A stretch of DNA of 64,000 nucleotides from Burkholderiaceae bacterium (GCA_024235995.1 JACKLI010000001.1:1488001-1552000), one strand, 5' to 3'. Positions 1 to 10,003 are shown, numbered from the stretch's first letter. Notes: generated by a model not told the origin, from the sequence alone. A program made the numbers and translations.

Positions 1-2
1 AC

Positions 3-1025
3 GGCACCGGCCCCTACCACGTGCGCGAGCGCCAGCCGGGCGTGCGCACGGTGTTCGTGCGCAACCCACGCTACTGGGGCAAGGTGGAGGGCAACGTGCA
101 GGAGGTCGTCTTCACGCCCATCGCCAACCCGGCCACGCGCGTGGCGGCGCTGCTGTCGGGCGAGGTGGACGTGATGGAGCCGGTGCCGGTGCAGGACATC
201 GCCCGCGTCAACGCCAACCCGGGCACGCACGTGATCGCCGGCCCGGAGCTGCGCACGGTGTTTCTGGGCATGGACCAGAAGCGCGACGAGCTGCTGTTTT
301 CCAACGTGAAGGGCAAGAACCCGTTCAAGGACGTGCGCGTGCGCAAGGCCTTCTACCAGGCGATCGACATCGAGGGCATCAAGAAGACGGTGATGCGTGG
401 CCAGTCGCGCCCGACGGCGCTGATGGTGGGCCCCGGCATCAACGGCTGGACCGAGGCGCAGGACAAGCGCTTTCCGTATGACGTGGAGGCGGCCAAGAAG
501 CTGATGGCCGAGGCCGGCTATGCCAACGGCTTCGAGGTGGCGATGAACTGCCCCAACGACCGCTACGTCAACGACGGGCAGATCTGCCAGGCGGTGGCGG
601 CCAACCTGGCCAAGATCAACGTCAAGATCAACCTGCAGGCCGAGACCAAGGGCACCTACTTTCCCAAGATTCTGCGGCGCGACACGAGCTTCTACATGCT
701 CGCGTGGACGCCCTCGACCTACGACTCGCACAACGTGCTGAACGCCATCATGCACTGCCCGGACGACAAGACCGGTGCCGGCCAGTTCAACCTGGGCAGC
801 TACTGCAATCCCAAGCTGGACGCGCTCACCGCCAAGATCGGCTCGGAGACCGACCAGGCCAAGCGCAACGAGATGATCAAGGAGGCCTTCCAGATCCACA
901 TCGACGACGTGGGCCACCTGCCGCTGCACCAGCAGATGCTGGCCTGGGGCGTGAGCAAGAAGGTCCAGCTGGTGCAGCTGGCCGACAACTTCATGCCCTT
1001 CAAGTGGATCACCCTCAAGCCGTGA
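3..1025 (+). CDS. Peptide ABC transporter substrate-binding protein (5' truncated by window edge)
   Basis: This is the C-terminal 340 residues of a family 5 extracellular solute-binding protein (DppA/OppA type), which captures di- or oligopeptides in the periplasm for the permease encoded next. The frame is open to the left edge, and the first codons read GTGPYHVRERQPG, the conserved GTGPY block of the family, so the true start lies outside the window. Further family features are the RNPRYWG segment, the VRKAFYQAID stretch and the end at FKWITLKP. The DppC-, DppD- and DppF-like genes follow on the same strand. A DppB-type permease is not seen between this gene and dppC, so it may lie upstream of the window. 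Family assignment is firm; the exact substrate is not known. Confidence 0.9.
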   Translation, partial: GTGPYHVRERQPGVRTVFVRNPRYWGKVEGNVQEVVFTPIANPATRVAALLSGEVDVMEPVPVQDIARVNANPGTHVIAGPELRTVFLGMDQKRDELLFSNVKGKNPFKDVRVRKAFYQAIDIEGIKKTVMRGQSRPTALMVGPGINGWTEAQDKRFPYDVEAAKKLMAEAGYANGFEVAMNCPNDRYVNDGQICQAVAANLAKINVKINLQAETKGTYFPKILRRDTSFYMLAWTPSTYDSHNVLNAIMHCPDDKTGAGQFNLGSYCNPKLDALTAKIGSETDQAKRNEMIKEAFQIHIDDVGHLPLHQQMLAWGVSKKVQLVQLADNFMPFKWITLKP

Positions 1026-1052
1026 TGCACCGGGCGTCCGGGCCGTGGGCGG

Positions 1053-1110
1053 ATTTCAAGCCCAATCGGCCCGTGGCGCGCGCCAATCAAGCGCTGCAAG
1101 CTATCAATTC
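1053..1110 (+). repeat. Dispersed repeat copy R1 (AGCTATCAA family)
   Basis: The stretch runs from GGATTTCAAGCCCAATCGGC to AAGCTATCAATTC and matches the other copies in this window (2032, 11283, 37125, 54544). It fills the gap between the binding-protein gene and the dppC-like gene. The ATG of the latter falls where other copies carry ATAG. Confidence 0.7.
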
Positions 1111-2022
1111 ATGAGCAACATCGTCGCCCGCTGGCTCGACAGCGACGTCGGCTACAGCTTTCGCAACTCGCCGATGGCCATCCTGGCGGCGGTGATCGCC
1201 TTCGTCTGCATCTTCTGCTCGGTCTTTGCCGGCTGGGTGTCGCCGCACAACCCGTTCGATCTGACCACGCTGGAGCTGAGCGACGCGCGCCTGCCGCCGG
1301 CTTGGTACCCGGACGGCAAGTCCACCTACCTGCTGGGCACCGACGACCAGGGGCGCGACATCCTGTCGGCGCTGATCTACGGCGCGCGCATCTCGCTCGT
1401 GGTCGGCGTGGTGTCGGTCATCCTGTCGGTGCTCGCAGGCGTGGCCCTCGGCCTGCTGGCGGGCTTCAAGGGCGGCTGGATCGACACCTTCTTGATGCGC
1501 CTGTGCGACGTCATGCTGTCGTTTCCGGCCATCCTGGTGGCGCTGCTGATCGCCGGTGTCGGGCGGGCGCTGTTTCCCAACGCGCACGAGTCGGTGGCCT
1601 TCGGCGTGCTGATCATCGCCATCTCACTGACAGGCTGGGTGCAGTACGCGCGCACCGTGCGCGGCAGCACCATGGTCGAGCGCGGCAAGGAATACGTGCA
1701 GGCCGCGCGCGTCACCGGCGTGTCGTCCTGGCGCATCATGACGCGCCACGTGCTGCCCAACGTCATGGGGCCGGTGCTGGTGCTGGCCACCATCCAGGTG
1801 GCCACGGCCATCATCACCGAGGCCACGCTGTCCTTTCTGGGCGTGGGCGTGCCGCCCACCTCGCCCTCGCTGGGCACGCTGATCCGCGTGGGCAACGACT
1901 ACCTGTTCTCGGGCGAGTGGTGGATCACCATCTTTCCCGGCGCCATGCTGGTGCTGATCGCGCTGTCGGTCAACCTGCTGGGCGACTGGCTGCGCGACGC
2001 GCTGAACCCGCGCCTGCGCTGA
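1111..2022 (+). CDS. dppC: Peptide ABC transporter permease, DppC/OppC type
   Basis: Inner-membrane permease of 303 residues that pairs with a DppB-like partner to form the translocation channel. The OppC N-terminal segment (SVFAGWVSPHNPF) is followed by LLGTDDQGRDILSALIYGAR, typical of DppC. Several hydrophobic helices follow, and then the EAA loop AARVTGVSSWRIMTRHVLP that contacts the ATPases. I chose the ATG at 1111. The frame is open further upstream to 1045, but that part lies in a repeat and encodes nothing family-like. No good Shine-Dalgarno sequence precedes 1111. Downstream come two ATPase genes. The substrate class follows from the family; the symbol is by type only. Confidence 0.9.
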   Translation: MSNIVARWLDSDVGYSFRNSPMAILAAVIAFVCIFCSVFAGWVSPHNPFDLTTLELSDARLPPAWYPDGKSTYLLGTDDQGRDILSALIYGARISLVVGVVSVILSVLAGVALGLLAGFKGGWIDTFLMRLCDVMLSFPAILVALLIAGVGRALFPNAHESVAFGVLIIAISLTGWVQYARTVRGSTMVERGKEYVQAARVTGVSSWRIMTRHVLPNVMGPVLVLATIQVATAIITEATLSFLGVGVPPTSPSLGTLIRVGNDYLFSGEWWITIFPGAMLVLIALSVNLLGDWLRDALNPRLR

Positions 2023-2031
2023 TGTGCATTG

Positions 2032-2095
2032 CGAATCAAATATGGCTCTGGCGCGGATGTAGCAAGCGCCGGAAGCTATCAAAAACATAGTCAAC
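2032..2095 (+). repeat. Dispersed repeat copy R2
   Basis: Reads GCGAATCAAATATGGC at its left and AGCTATCAAAAACATAGTC at its right. Both ends match the copy inside pgi (11283-11347). It fills the dppC-dppD gap and ends 8 bases before the dppD start codon. Confidence 0.8.
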
Positions 2096-2102
2096 GCCCT
2101 TC

Positions 2103-3077
2103 ATGTCCCTGTTGCAAGTCCAGGACCTCGTGGTCGAATTTCCCAATCGGCGCGGCACCCTGCGCGCGCTCGACCGCGTCTCGTTCGACATCGCGCCGGG
2201 CGAGATCCTGGGCGTGGTGGGCGAATCGGGAGCGGGCAAGTCGCTTACCGGCGCCGCCATCATCGGCCTGCTGGAGCCGCCGGGCCGTGTGGCCGGCGGC
2301 CAGATCGTGCTGGAGGGCCGGCGCATCGACAAGCTGCCGCCCGAGCAGATGCGCCACGTCCGCGGCAAGCAGATCGGCGCCATCTTTCAGGACCCGCTGA
2401 CCTCGCTCAACCCGCTGTACAGCGTGGGCCGCCAACTGGTCGAGACCATCCAGACGCACCTGCCCGTCAGCAGCGCCGAGGCGCGCCAGCGCGCCATCCG
2501 GCTGCTGCAGGACACCGGCATTCCCGCCGCCGAGCAGCGCATCGACCACTTCCCGCACCAGTTCTCGGGCGGCATGCGCCAGCGGGTCGTCATCGCACTG
2601 GCGCTGGCGGCCGAGCCCAAGCTGATCGTCGCCGACGAGCCCACCACCGCGCTCGACGTCTCGATCCAGGCGCAGATCATCCAGCTGCTCAAGCGCGTGT
2701 GCCAGGAGCGCGGCGCCGCCGTCATGCTGATCACGCACGACATGGGCGTGATTGCCGAGACCTGCGACCGCGTGGCCGTGATGTACGCCGGGCGCATCGC
2801 CGAGATCGGCCCGGTGCACAACGTCATCAACCAGCCCGCGCACCCCTACACCACGGGCCTGATGGCCTCGATCCCCGACATGGAGCACGACCGCGAGCAG
2901 CTCGAGCAGATCGACGGCGCCATGCCGCGGCTGAACGCCATTCCGCGCGGCTGCGCCTTCAACCCGCGCTGCCCCAAGGTGTTCGAGCGCTGCCGCGCCG
3001 AGCGCCCCGAGCTGATGCCGGCAGGCGCTACGCAGGCTGCGTGCTGGCTGCATGCCAAACAGGAGGTGGCGGCATGA
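2103..3077 (+). CDS. dppD: Peptide ABC transporter ATP-binding protein, DppD type
   Basis: Cytoplasmic ATPase of 324 residues, one of the two nucleotide-binding subunits of the peptide importer. It has a Walker A GESGAGKS at residues 40-47, the Q-loop IFQDPLTSLNP, the signature FSGGMRQR, the Walker B LIVADEPTTALD and the H-loop LITHDMG. A C-terminal oligopeptide/dipeptide extension with CAFNPRCPKVFERC is also present, as is usual in DppD/OppD. The ATG at 2103 gives the expected N-terminus. The stop overlaps the ATG of the next gene (ATGA at 3074), so translation of the two ATPases is probably coupled. Confidence 0.93.
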   Translation: MSLLQVQDLVVEFPNRRGTLRALDRVSFDIAPGEILGVVGESGAGKSLTGAAIIGLLEPPGRVAGGQIVLEGRRIDKLPPEQMRHVRGKQIGAIFQDPLTSLNPLYSVGRQLVETIQTHLPVSSAEARQRAIRLLQDTGIPAAEQRIDHFPHQFSGGMRQRVVIALALAAEPKLIVADEPTTALDVSIQAQIIQLLKRVCQERGAAVMLITHDMGVIAETCDRVAVMYAGRIAEIGPVHNVINQPAHPYTTGLMASIPDMEHDREQLEQIDGAMPRLNAIPRGCAFNPRCPKVFERCRAERPELMPAGATQAACWLHAKQEVAA

Positions 3078-4186
3078 CGAGCAAGAAAGGTATTGGCCCC
3101 TTCCCCCTTTGGGGGAAGGCAGGGATGGGGGCAAGCCTGGTCGAAGCCAGCGCCGCCGGCCCCCACCCCAACCCTCCCCCAGCGGGGGAGGGAGTGAATG
3201 CCCCGCTGGTGCGCGCCGAGGGCCTGGCCAAGACCTTCGACGTCTCGCCCCCCTGGCTCAACCGCGTGCTCGAGCGCAAGCCGCGCCAGCTGCTGCACGC
3301 GGTGGACGAGGCCAGCTTCACCATCCACAAGGGCGAGACCCTGGCCCTGGTGGGCGAGTCGGGCTGCGGCAAGAGCACCGTGGCGCGGGTGCTGGTGGGC
3401 CTGTACCAGCCCTCGCGCGGGCGCTTCTTCTTCAAGGACCAGGACGTGCACGCCACGCTGGCCAAGGGTGGGCGCGAGCTGCGCCGCGGCATCCAGATGA
3501 TCTTTCAGGACCCCTACGCCAGCCTCAACCCGCGCTGGAAGGTGGCCGACATCATTGCCGAGCCGCTGCGCGAGCACGGCCTGGTGCAGACCAAGGCCGA
3601 GGCCGACGAGCGCGTGGCCGCGCTGCTGCAGTCGGTGGGCCTGGCGGCGGTGGACATGGCCAAGTTCCCGCACCAGTTCTCGGGCGGGCAGCGCCAGCGC
3701 ATCTCGATCGCGCGCGCGCTGGCCACGCAGCCCGAGTTCCTGGTGTGCGACGAGCCCACCAGCGCGCTGGACGTGAGCGTGCAGGCGCAGGTGCTCAACA
3801 TCATGAAGAACCTGCAGCGCGAGCGGCAGCTGACCTACCTGTTCATCAGCCACAACCTGGCCGTGGTGCGCCACGTGAGCGACCACGTGGGCGTGATGTA
3901 CCTGGGCCGCATCGTCGAGCTGGCGCCCAAGAAGACCCTGTTCGGCACGCCGCGCCACCCCTACACCCGCATGCTGCTGGACGCCATCCCCAAGATGCAC
4001 GACACCGGCCGCGCGCGCACCCCGGTGCAGGGCGAGGTGCCCAACCCGCTCAACCCGCCCAGCGGCTGTACCTTTCACCCGCGCTGCCCGCTGGCCAACG
4101 CGCGCTGCAAGAGCGAGCGGCCGAAGCTGCTCAGCGTCGACGGGGTTCAGGTGGCCTGCCACGCGGTGGAGGAAGGGCGCGCGTAA
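3074..4186 (+). CDS. dppF: Peptide ABC transporter ATP-binding protein, DppF type
   Basis: Second nucleotide-binding subunit of the peptide importer, 370 residues from the ATG at 3074. That ATG overlaps the dppD stop and follows an AGGAGG ribosome site. Walker A GESGCGKS lies at residues 94-101, with the Q-loop IFQDPYASLNP, signature FSGGQRQR, Walker B FLVCDEPTSALD and the C-terminal CTFHPRCPLANARC motif. Residues 7 to about 40 (GPFPLWGKAGMG and HPNPPPAGEG) are encoded by an inserted hairpin repeat and are not part of the family. A GTG at 3194 behind GGGGGAGGGA would start the protein just after that insertion, giving 330 residues. Which start is used cannot be told from the sequence. Confidence 0.9.
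   Translation: MTSKKGIGPFPLWGKAGMGASLVEASAAGPHPNPPPAGEGVNAPLVRAEGLAKTFDVSPPWLNRVLERKPRQLLHAVDEASFTIHKGETLALVGESGCGKSTVARVLVGLYQPSRGRFFFKDQDVHATLAKGGRELRRGIQMIFQDPYASLNPRWKVADIIAEPLREHGLVQTKAEADERVAALLQSVGLAAVDMAKFPHQFSGGQRQRISIARALATQPEFLVCDEPTSALDVSVQAQVLNIMKNLQRERQLTYLFISHNLAVVRHVSDHVGVMYLGRIVELAPKKTLFGTPRHPYTRMLLDAIPKMHDTGRARTPVQGEVPNPLNPPSGCTFHPRCPLANARCKSERPKLLSVDGVQVACHAVEEGRA
3095..3193 (+). repeat. Double-hairpin repeat inside the 5' end of dppF
   Basis: Two perfect stems bracket the element: CCTTCCCCC-TTT-GGGGGAAGG (3099-3119) and CCCTCCCCC-AGC-GGGGGAGGG (3172-3192). Between them is a spacer with CCCCACCCCAACC. The arrangement resembles the widespread CCCTCTCCC-type intergenic repeats of proteobacteria, here lying within a reading frame. 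Confidence 0.75.
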
Positions 4187-4334
4187 CCCCCAGGCGCTTG
4201 CCGATCAACGTCGTGAAATCACAACGCTGGCCGGCACTGGCAGCAGGAAGCATTGGACGTTTTTGAAGGCGTGACCGAGACTTGAATACGGTCCCCGAGG
4301 GGCCGGTCAATCGAATTCGGTAGGGAGAGCAGGT

Positions 4335-4979
4335 GTGAAACCATTGAACAAGCGCATCTCGTTGTTGGTTTTGGGCGCCACCATGGGCGTGATAGCCCAG
4401 GCTGCGCCGTTTCAGAACGGCAGCTTCGAAACCGGACCGGCGCCCGGCAGCTTTTCCAACCTCGCGGCCGGCGACACGCAGATCACCGGGTGGACCGTGA
4501 CGGGAACCAGCATCGACTACATCGGCACGTATTGGACGGCCGCAGATGGCAGCCGCTCGCTGGACCTGAGCGGCATCGGCGCCGGCGGTGTCGAGCAGGC
4601 CTTCGACACGATCGCGGGTCGCACGTATCGCGTCCGTTTTGCCTTGGCTGGCAACACGGATTGCGGGCCCCAGGTCAAAACCGTGCGGGTTTTGGCGACG
4701 GGCAGCGCTGCAGTCGATTACACCTTCGATACCGCAGGCCATAGCCGTCCTTCCAACATGGGCTGGGCAACGCAAACCTATACGTTCACGGCCACCGGCG
4801 CCACGACCACCTTGGGTTTTACGAGCCAGGACGCCACCAACTGCGGCCCGGCGCTGGACAACGTGGTGGTGACCGATGTCACGCCCGCCCCCGTGCCGAC
4901 CACATCCGAGTGGGGCTTGATGGTTTTGGCGAGCCTGATGGGACTTGCGGCTTTGCGCGGGCGGCGCCGCAGCCACTGA
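4335..4979 (+). CDS. IPTL-CTERM sorting-domain exported protein (choice-of-anchor C-like)
   Basis: Predicted exported protein of 214 residues. A signal peptide (MKPLNKRISLLVLGATMGVI, then AQA) precedes a beta-rich domain that begins NGSFETGPAPG and contains GWTVTGTSIDYIG, as in choice-of-anchor C/DUF642-like domains. The C-terminus has VPTTSEWGLMVLASLMG, a hydrophobic helix, then RGRRR: the tripartite IPTL-CTERM signal, which in its family is handled by an exosortase-type enzyme (XrtH). No such enzyme is in the window. It starts with GTG after AGGGAGAGCAGG. Base composition is less extreme than in its neighbours. It stands alone, with 148 bases upstream. Function unknown beyond a likely cell-surface location. 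Confidence 0.8.
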   Translation: MKPLNKRISLLVLGATMGVIAQAAPFQNGSFETGPAPGSFSNLAAGDTQITGWTVTGTSIDYIGTYWTAADGSRSLDLSGIGAGGVEQAFDTIAGRTYRVRFALAGNTDCGPQVKTVRVLATGSAAVDYTFDTAGHSRPSNMGWATQTYTFTATGATTTLGFTSQDATNCGPALDNVVVTDVTPAPVPTTSEWGLMVLASLMGLAALRGRRRSH

Positions 4980-5057
4980 GCGCGAACGGGCCATTCGGCC
5001 GGCGCGTGCGTGCCGGACGGGCTTGTGGACTATGCTGGGGTTTTGCAGGAGACCGCC

Positions 5058-5549
5058 ATGCCTTTCACCCTCACCAGCCCCGACATCGCCCCCGGCAGCA
5101 CCATCGCTCAGCGCTTCGAGTTCGACGGCTTCGGCTGCTCGGGCGCCAACCAGTCGCCCGTGCTGCGCTGGAGTGGCGAGCCCGCCGGCACCCAAGGCTT
5201 TGCGTTGAACGTGTACGACCCCGACGCGCCCACGGGCTCGGGCTTCTGGCACTGGGTGCTGATCGACCTGCCGGCCAGCGTGCACGAGCTGGCCGCCGAC
5301 GCCGGTGCCAAGGGCGGCGCCAAGCTGCCGGCCGGCGCGCGCCAGATCCGCAACGACTACGGCATCTACGCCTGGGGCGGCATGTGCCCGCCGCCGGGCG
5401 ACAAGCCGCACCGCTACATCTTCACCGTGCACGCGCTGTCGGTGCCGCGCATCGACGTGCCCGACGACGCGCCGGCCGCGCTGGCGGGCTTCATGGTCAA
5501 CGCCAACACGCTGGCCAAGGCCTCGTTCACGGCCACCTACGGGCGTTGA
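5058..5549 (+). CDS. YbhB/YbcL family PEBP-like protein
   Basis: A 163-residue protein of the phosphatidylethanolamine-binding (Raf kinase inhibitor-like) family, found in the cytoplasm of many bacteria with no settled role. The ligand-pocket motifs are visible: VYDPDAPTGSGFWHWV, the central GGMCPPPGDKPHRY (GxxP and HRY) and FTVHAL. The frame is open upstream to 5010, but the ATG at 5058 is preceded by GCAGGAGA and gives the normal family start (FTLTSPDI). It is a single gene between two unrelated loci. Confidence 0.88.
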   Translation: MPFTLTSPDIAPGSTIAQRFEFDGFGCSGANQSPVLRWSGEPAGTQGFALNVYDPDAPTGSGFWHWVLIDLPASVHELAADAGAKGGAKLPAGARQIRNDYGIYAWGGMCPPPGDKPHRYIFTVHALSVPRIDVPDDAPAALAGFMVNANTLAKASFTATYGR

Positions 5550-5686
5550 CCTGGCGCATGCGCGAGGCGCCTGCCCGGTGAATCCCCGGGGGGCGGCTGG
5601 CCTTTGGGCGTGATATGTTCAATGCTAGGGGGAGCGGCGCGACCGGATGCGCGGCGCCCGTTCATCTTCTTGTTTTTCATCACGCC

Positions 5687-6700
5687 ATGAAGCCTGCCAC
5701 CCTTGTCCTGTCCCTCATCGCCCTGCCGGGCCTGGCCGCCGCGCAAGGCCAAGTCAACATCATCTGCTCGGTGCAGGCCGAGTGGTGCAACATGATGTCC
5801 ACCGTGTTTGCCAAGAGCACCGGCATCAAGGTCAACATGACGGCCAAGGGCTCGGGCGAGGCGCTGGCGCAGCTCAACGCCGAGCGCGCCAACCCCAAGA
5901 CCGACCTGTGGTTTGGCGGCACGGGCGATCCGCACCTGCAGGCGGCCGAGCAGGGCCTGACGCTCGAATACAAGTCGCCCCAGCTGGCGCAGCTCTACCC
6001 CTGGGCGCAAAAGCAGGCGGCCGACTCCAAATACCACACTGTGGGCGTGTACCTGGGCCCGCTGGGCTTTGGCTTCAACACCGAGCTGCTGGCCAAGAAG
6101 AAGGCCGCGGCGCCCACCTCCTGGGCCGACCTGCTCAAGCCCGAGTACAAGGGCGAGATCCAGATGGCCAACCCGGCCTCCAGCGGCACCGCCTACACCA
6201 TGATCGCCACGCTGGTGCAACTGATGGGCGAGGACAAGGCCTTCGACTACATGAAGGCGCTGGACAAGAACATCAGCGCCTACACCCGCTCGGGCACGGC
6301 GCCCGTCAAGGCGGTGGCGCGCGGCGAGACCATGGTGTCCATCAGTTTCGTGCACGACGCGACCACCGAGAAGGTCAACGGCTTTCCGGTCGGCCAGGCC
6401 ACGCCCAGCGAGGGCACGGGCGCCGAGGTGGGCTCCATGAGCATCGTCAAGGGTGGGCCCAACACCGAGAACGCCAAGAAGTTCTATGAGTGGGCGCTGA
6501 CGCCGGGTGGCCAGCAGTTCGGCCTGGCGGCCAGGCAGTTCCAGCTGCCCAGCAACGCCAAGGTGCCGATCGACCCGCGCATGAGCGACCCCAAGAAGAT
6601 CAAGCTGATCAACTACGACTACGCCAAATACGGCGCCAGCGCCGAGCGCCGCCGCCTGATCGCCAAGTGGGAGAAGGAAATCCAGAACCAGGGCAAGTAA
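5687..6700 (+). CDS. Ferric iron-type ABC transporter substrate-binding protein
   Basis: Periplasmic binding protein of 337 residues in the FbpA/AfuA class. The signal peptide MKPATLVLSLIALPGLAAA is followed by the mature start QGQVNIICS. Family features include DLWFGGTGDPHLQAAEQGL, GPLGFGFNTELL, SWADLLKPEYKGEI and the closing INYDYAKYGASAERRRLIAKW. The ATG at 5687 was preferred over an upstream start at 5615 because it opens directly into the signal peptide. The permease gene follows after 19 bases and the ATPase immediately after that. Iron is the usual substrate of this class, but related proteins bind other small ligands, so the metal is inferred. Confidence 0.87.
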   Translation: MKPATLVLSLIALPGLAAAQGQVNIICSVQAEWCNMMSTVFAKSTGIKVNMTAKGSGEALAQLNAERANPKTDLWFGGTGDPHLQAAEQGLTLEYKSPQLAQLYPWAQKQAADSKYHTVGVYLGPLGFGFNTELLAKKKAAAPTSWADLLKPEYKGEIQMANPASSGTAYTMIATLVQLMGEDKAFDYMKALDKNISAYTRSGTAPVKAVARGETMVSISFVHDATTEKVNGFPVGQATPSEGTGAEVGSMSIVKGGPNTENAKKFYEWALTPGGQQFGLAARQFQLPSNAKVPIDPRMSDPKKIKLINYDYAKYGASAERRRLIAKWEKEIQNQGK

Positions 6701-6719
6701 GGCCGAGTCTGGGTTCAGC

Positions 6720-8921
6720 ATGGGTTTTTCCGCCAACCGGCCCTTGTGGGCCTGGCTGCTGGTCGGCGCGCTGGGCTATCTGGCGCTGCCCTGGTATGCC
6801 GCGCAGGACAGCAACGGCCTGCTGCTGATCGGCCAGGGCTTTGGCGACGAGCACGTCGGCAACGGGCTGATGCAGGCCCTGGCCTACGGGCGCCCGTGGC
6901 TGTTGCTGGGCGTGCTGGGCCTAGCGTTGTCAGCTGTGGGCGCCGCCATGGCGCCGGGGCGCGCGCAAGGGGCCTGGGTGTTGGCAGGGGGCGTGGTGGG
7001 CCTGGCCGGCCTGCTGGTCAGCGGCTTTGCCATTGGCGCGCGGGGCTGGGCCTTTGACGGCCTGAACAGCGCCTGGGGCGAGCTGGCCGCGCGCCAGCTG
7101 GGCATGGGCTGGGGCGCGGCGGTGGCGCTGGCGGCGCTGGCCGTGCTGGCGGCCTTCGGGTTGGCGCGGCGCGGGCTGTTTCGCGGCGATTTGTTCGTGT
7201 CGGCCGCGGTGGTGGTCAGCGGCGCGCTGCTGGCGTTGTTCATCGTGTTTCCGGTGCTCAAGGCCCTGTCGGCGGCGGTGTTCACCGAGGAGGGGCAGGC
7301 GTCGGCCGGCGTGCTGTGGGAGCGCCTGTTCAACGCCCGCAACTTCGGCCTGGGCTGCCTGGCCGGCGGCCCCAGCTGCGGCGTGGCCTGGAACACCCTG
7401 CTGCTGGCCCTGATGACCGCCGCCAGCACCACCGTGCTGGGCACCTTGATGGCGCTGATGGCCGAGCGCGGCAGCCGGCGGCTGTCGCGGCCGCTGGGCA
7501 TGGTGGCGCTGCTGCCCATCATCACGCCGCCCTTCGTGGTGGGCCTGGGGCTGATCCTGCTGTTCGGCCGCGCCGGCCTGGTCAACCAGTTTCTGGAGTG
7601 GGCCTTCGGCATTGCGCCCTCGCGCTGGTTCTACGGCTGGGTGGGCATCTGGATGGCGCAGACCTTTGCCTTTGCGCCGATCGCCTTCATGATCATGCGC
7701 TCGGTGGTGCAGGGCGTGGCGCCCAGCCTGGAGGAGGTCGCGCAAACCCTGCGCGCCAGCCCGGCGCAGACCTTTCGCACCGTCACGCTGCCGCTGCTCA
7801 AACCGGGGCTGGCCAACGCCTTCCTGATCGGCTTCATCGAGAGCATGGCCGACTTCGGCAACCCCATCGTGGTGGGCGGGCAGTTCTCGGTGCTGTCCAC
7901 CGAAATCTTCTTTGCCATCGTCGGCGCGCAGTACGACCAGGGCCGCGCCGCGGCGCTGGCCTGGCTGCTGGCCGGCTTTGCGCTGGCGGTGTTCTTGCTG
8001 CAGCAGGCCTTGCTGGGCAAGAAAAGCTACACCACCGTGACGGGCAAGGGCGACGCCGGCATTCCCATGCCGCTGCCGCGCGGCGTGCGCCGGCTGGTGC
8101 AGGGCGTGGCGTTGCCGTGGCTGGTGTTCACGCTGCTGGTGTATGGCTTTGCCTTCACGGGCGGCTTCGTCAAGACCTGGGGGCGCGACTACACGCCCAC
8201 GCTGCAGCACTTTCGCACCACCTTCGCGCTGGACTGGGGCGAGCACGGCCTGGTGTGGGCCGGCACCGCCTGGAACTCGTTTTTCACCACCTTCAAGCTG
8301 GCGGCCATCTCGGCGCCGCTCACCGCCGCGCTGGGCCTGGGCATTGCATGGCTGCTGGCGCGCACGCAGTTCAAGGGGCAGGGCGCGTTCGAGTTCGCGG
8401 CGCTCTTGGCCTTTGCCATTCCGGGCACGGTGCTGGGGGTGAGCTACATCCTGGCCTTCAACGTGCCGCCGCTGGAGCTGACGGGCACGGCGCTGATCAT
8501 CGTGCTGTGTTTTCTGTTTCGCAACCTGCCGGTGGGCGTGCGCGCCGGCACGGCGGCCTTCAAGCAGCTGGACCGCTCGCTGGACGAGGCCTCGCTGATG
8601 CTGCGCGCCGGCAGCCTGCAGACCCTGCGCCACGTGGTGCTGCCGCTGCTCAAGCCGGCGCTGGTGACGGCGCTGGTCTACAGCTTCGTGCGGGCCATCA
8701 CCACCGTCAGCGCGGTGATCTTTCTGGTGACCGCTGAAAACGAGCTGGCCACCACCTACATCATCGGCCGCGTGGGCAACGGCGACTATGGCGTGGCGCT
8801 GGCCTATTGCACCGTGTTGATCGTGCTGATGGCGTTGTGCGCGGCGCTCATCCAGGCGCTGGTGGGCGAGCGCAGGCTGGGCCGGCGCCGCGCGGGCGCG
8901 CAGCCGCAGGGGAGTGATTGA
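6720..8921 (+). CDS. Ferric iron-type ABC transporter permease (fused, double domain)
   Basis: Large inner-membrane permease of 733 residues with two binding-protein-dependent transport domains in one chain, as in FbpB. The first EAA loop is EEVAQTLRASPAQTFRTVTL and the second is DEASLMLRAGSLQTLRHVVL. In addition, about 170 N-terminal residues hold four or five hydrophobic helices that most FbpB proteins lack. It starts at the ATG at 6720, 19 bases after the binding-protein gene. Its TGA abuts the ATG of the ATPase gene with no gap, so coupled translation is likely. Confidence 0.88.
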   Translation: MGFSANRPLWAWLLVGALGYLALPWYAAQDSNGLLLIGQGFGDEHVGNGLMQALAYGRPWLLLGVLGLALSAVGAAMAPGRAQGAWVLAGGVVGLAGLLVSGFAIGARGWAFDGLNSAWGELAARQLGMGWGAAVALAALAVLAAFGLARRGLFRGDLFVSAAVVVSGALLALFIVFPVLKALSAAVFTEEGQASAGVLWERLFNARNFGLGCLAGGPSCGVAWNTLLLALMTAASTTVLGTLMALMAERGSRRLSRPLGMVALLPIITPPFVVGLGLILLFGRAGLVNQFLEWAFGIAPSRWFYGWVGIWMAQTFAFAPIAFMIMRSVVQGVAPSLEEVAQTLRASPAQTFRTVTLPLLKPGLANAFLIGFIESMADFGNPIVVGGQFSVLSTEIFFAIVGAQYDQGRAAALAWLLAGFALAVFLLQQALLGKKSYTTVTGKGDAGIPMPLPRGVRRLVQGVALPWLVFTLLVYGFAFTGGFVKTWGRDYTPTLQHFRTTFALDWGEHGLVWAGTAWNSFFTTFKLAAISAPLTAALGLGIAWLLARTQFKGQGAFEFAALLAFAIPGTVLGVSYILAFNVPPLELTGTALIIVLCFLFRNLPVGVRAGTAAFKQLDRSLDEASLMLRAGSLQTLRHVVLPLLKPALVTALVYSFVRAITTVSAVIFLVTAENELATTYIIGRVGNGDYGVALAYCTVLIVLMALCAALIQALVGERRLGRRRAGAQPQGSD

Positions 8922-9971
<1,050 letters not shown>

Positions 9972-10003
9972 TCTGCGCCCGGCACGCAGGATAATCAAGG
10001 GCT

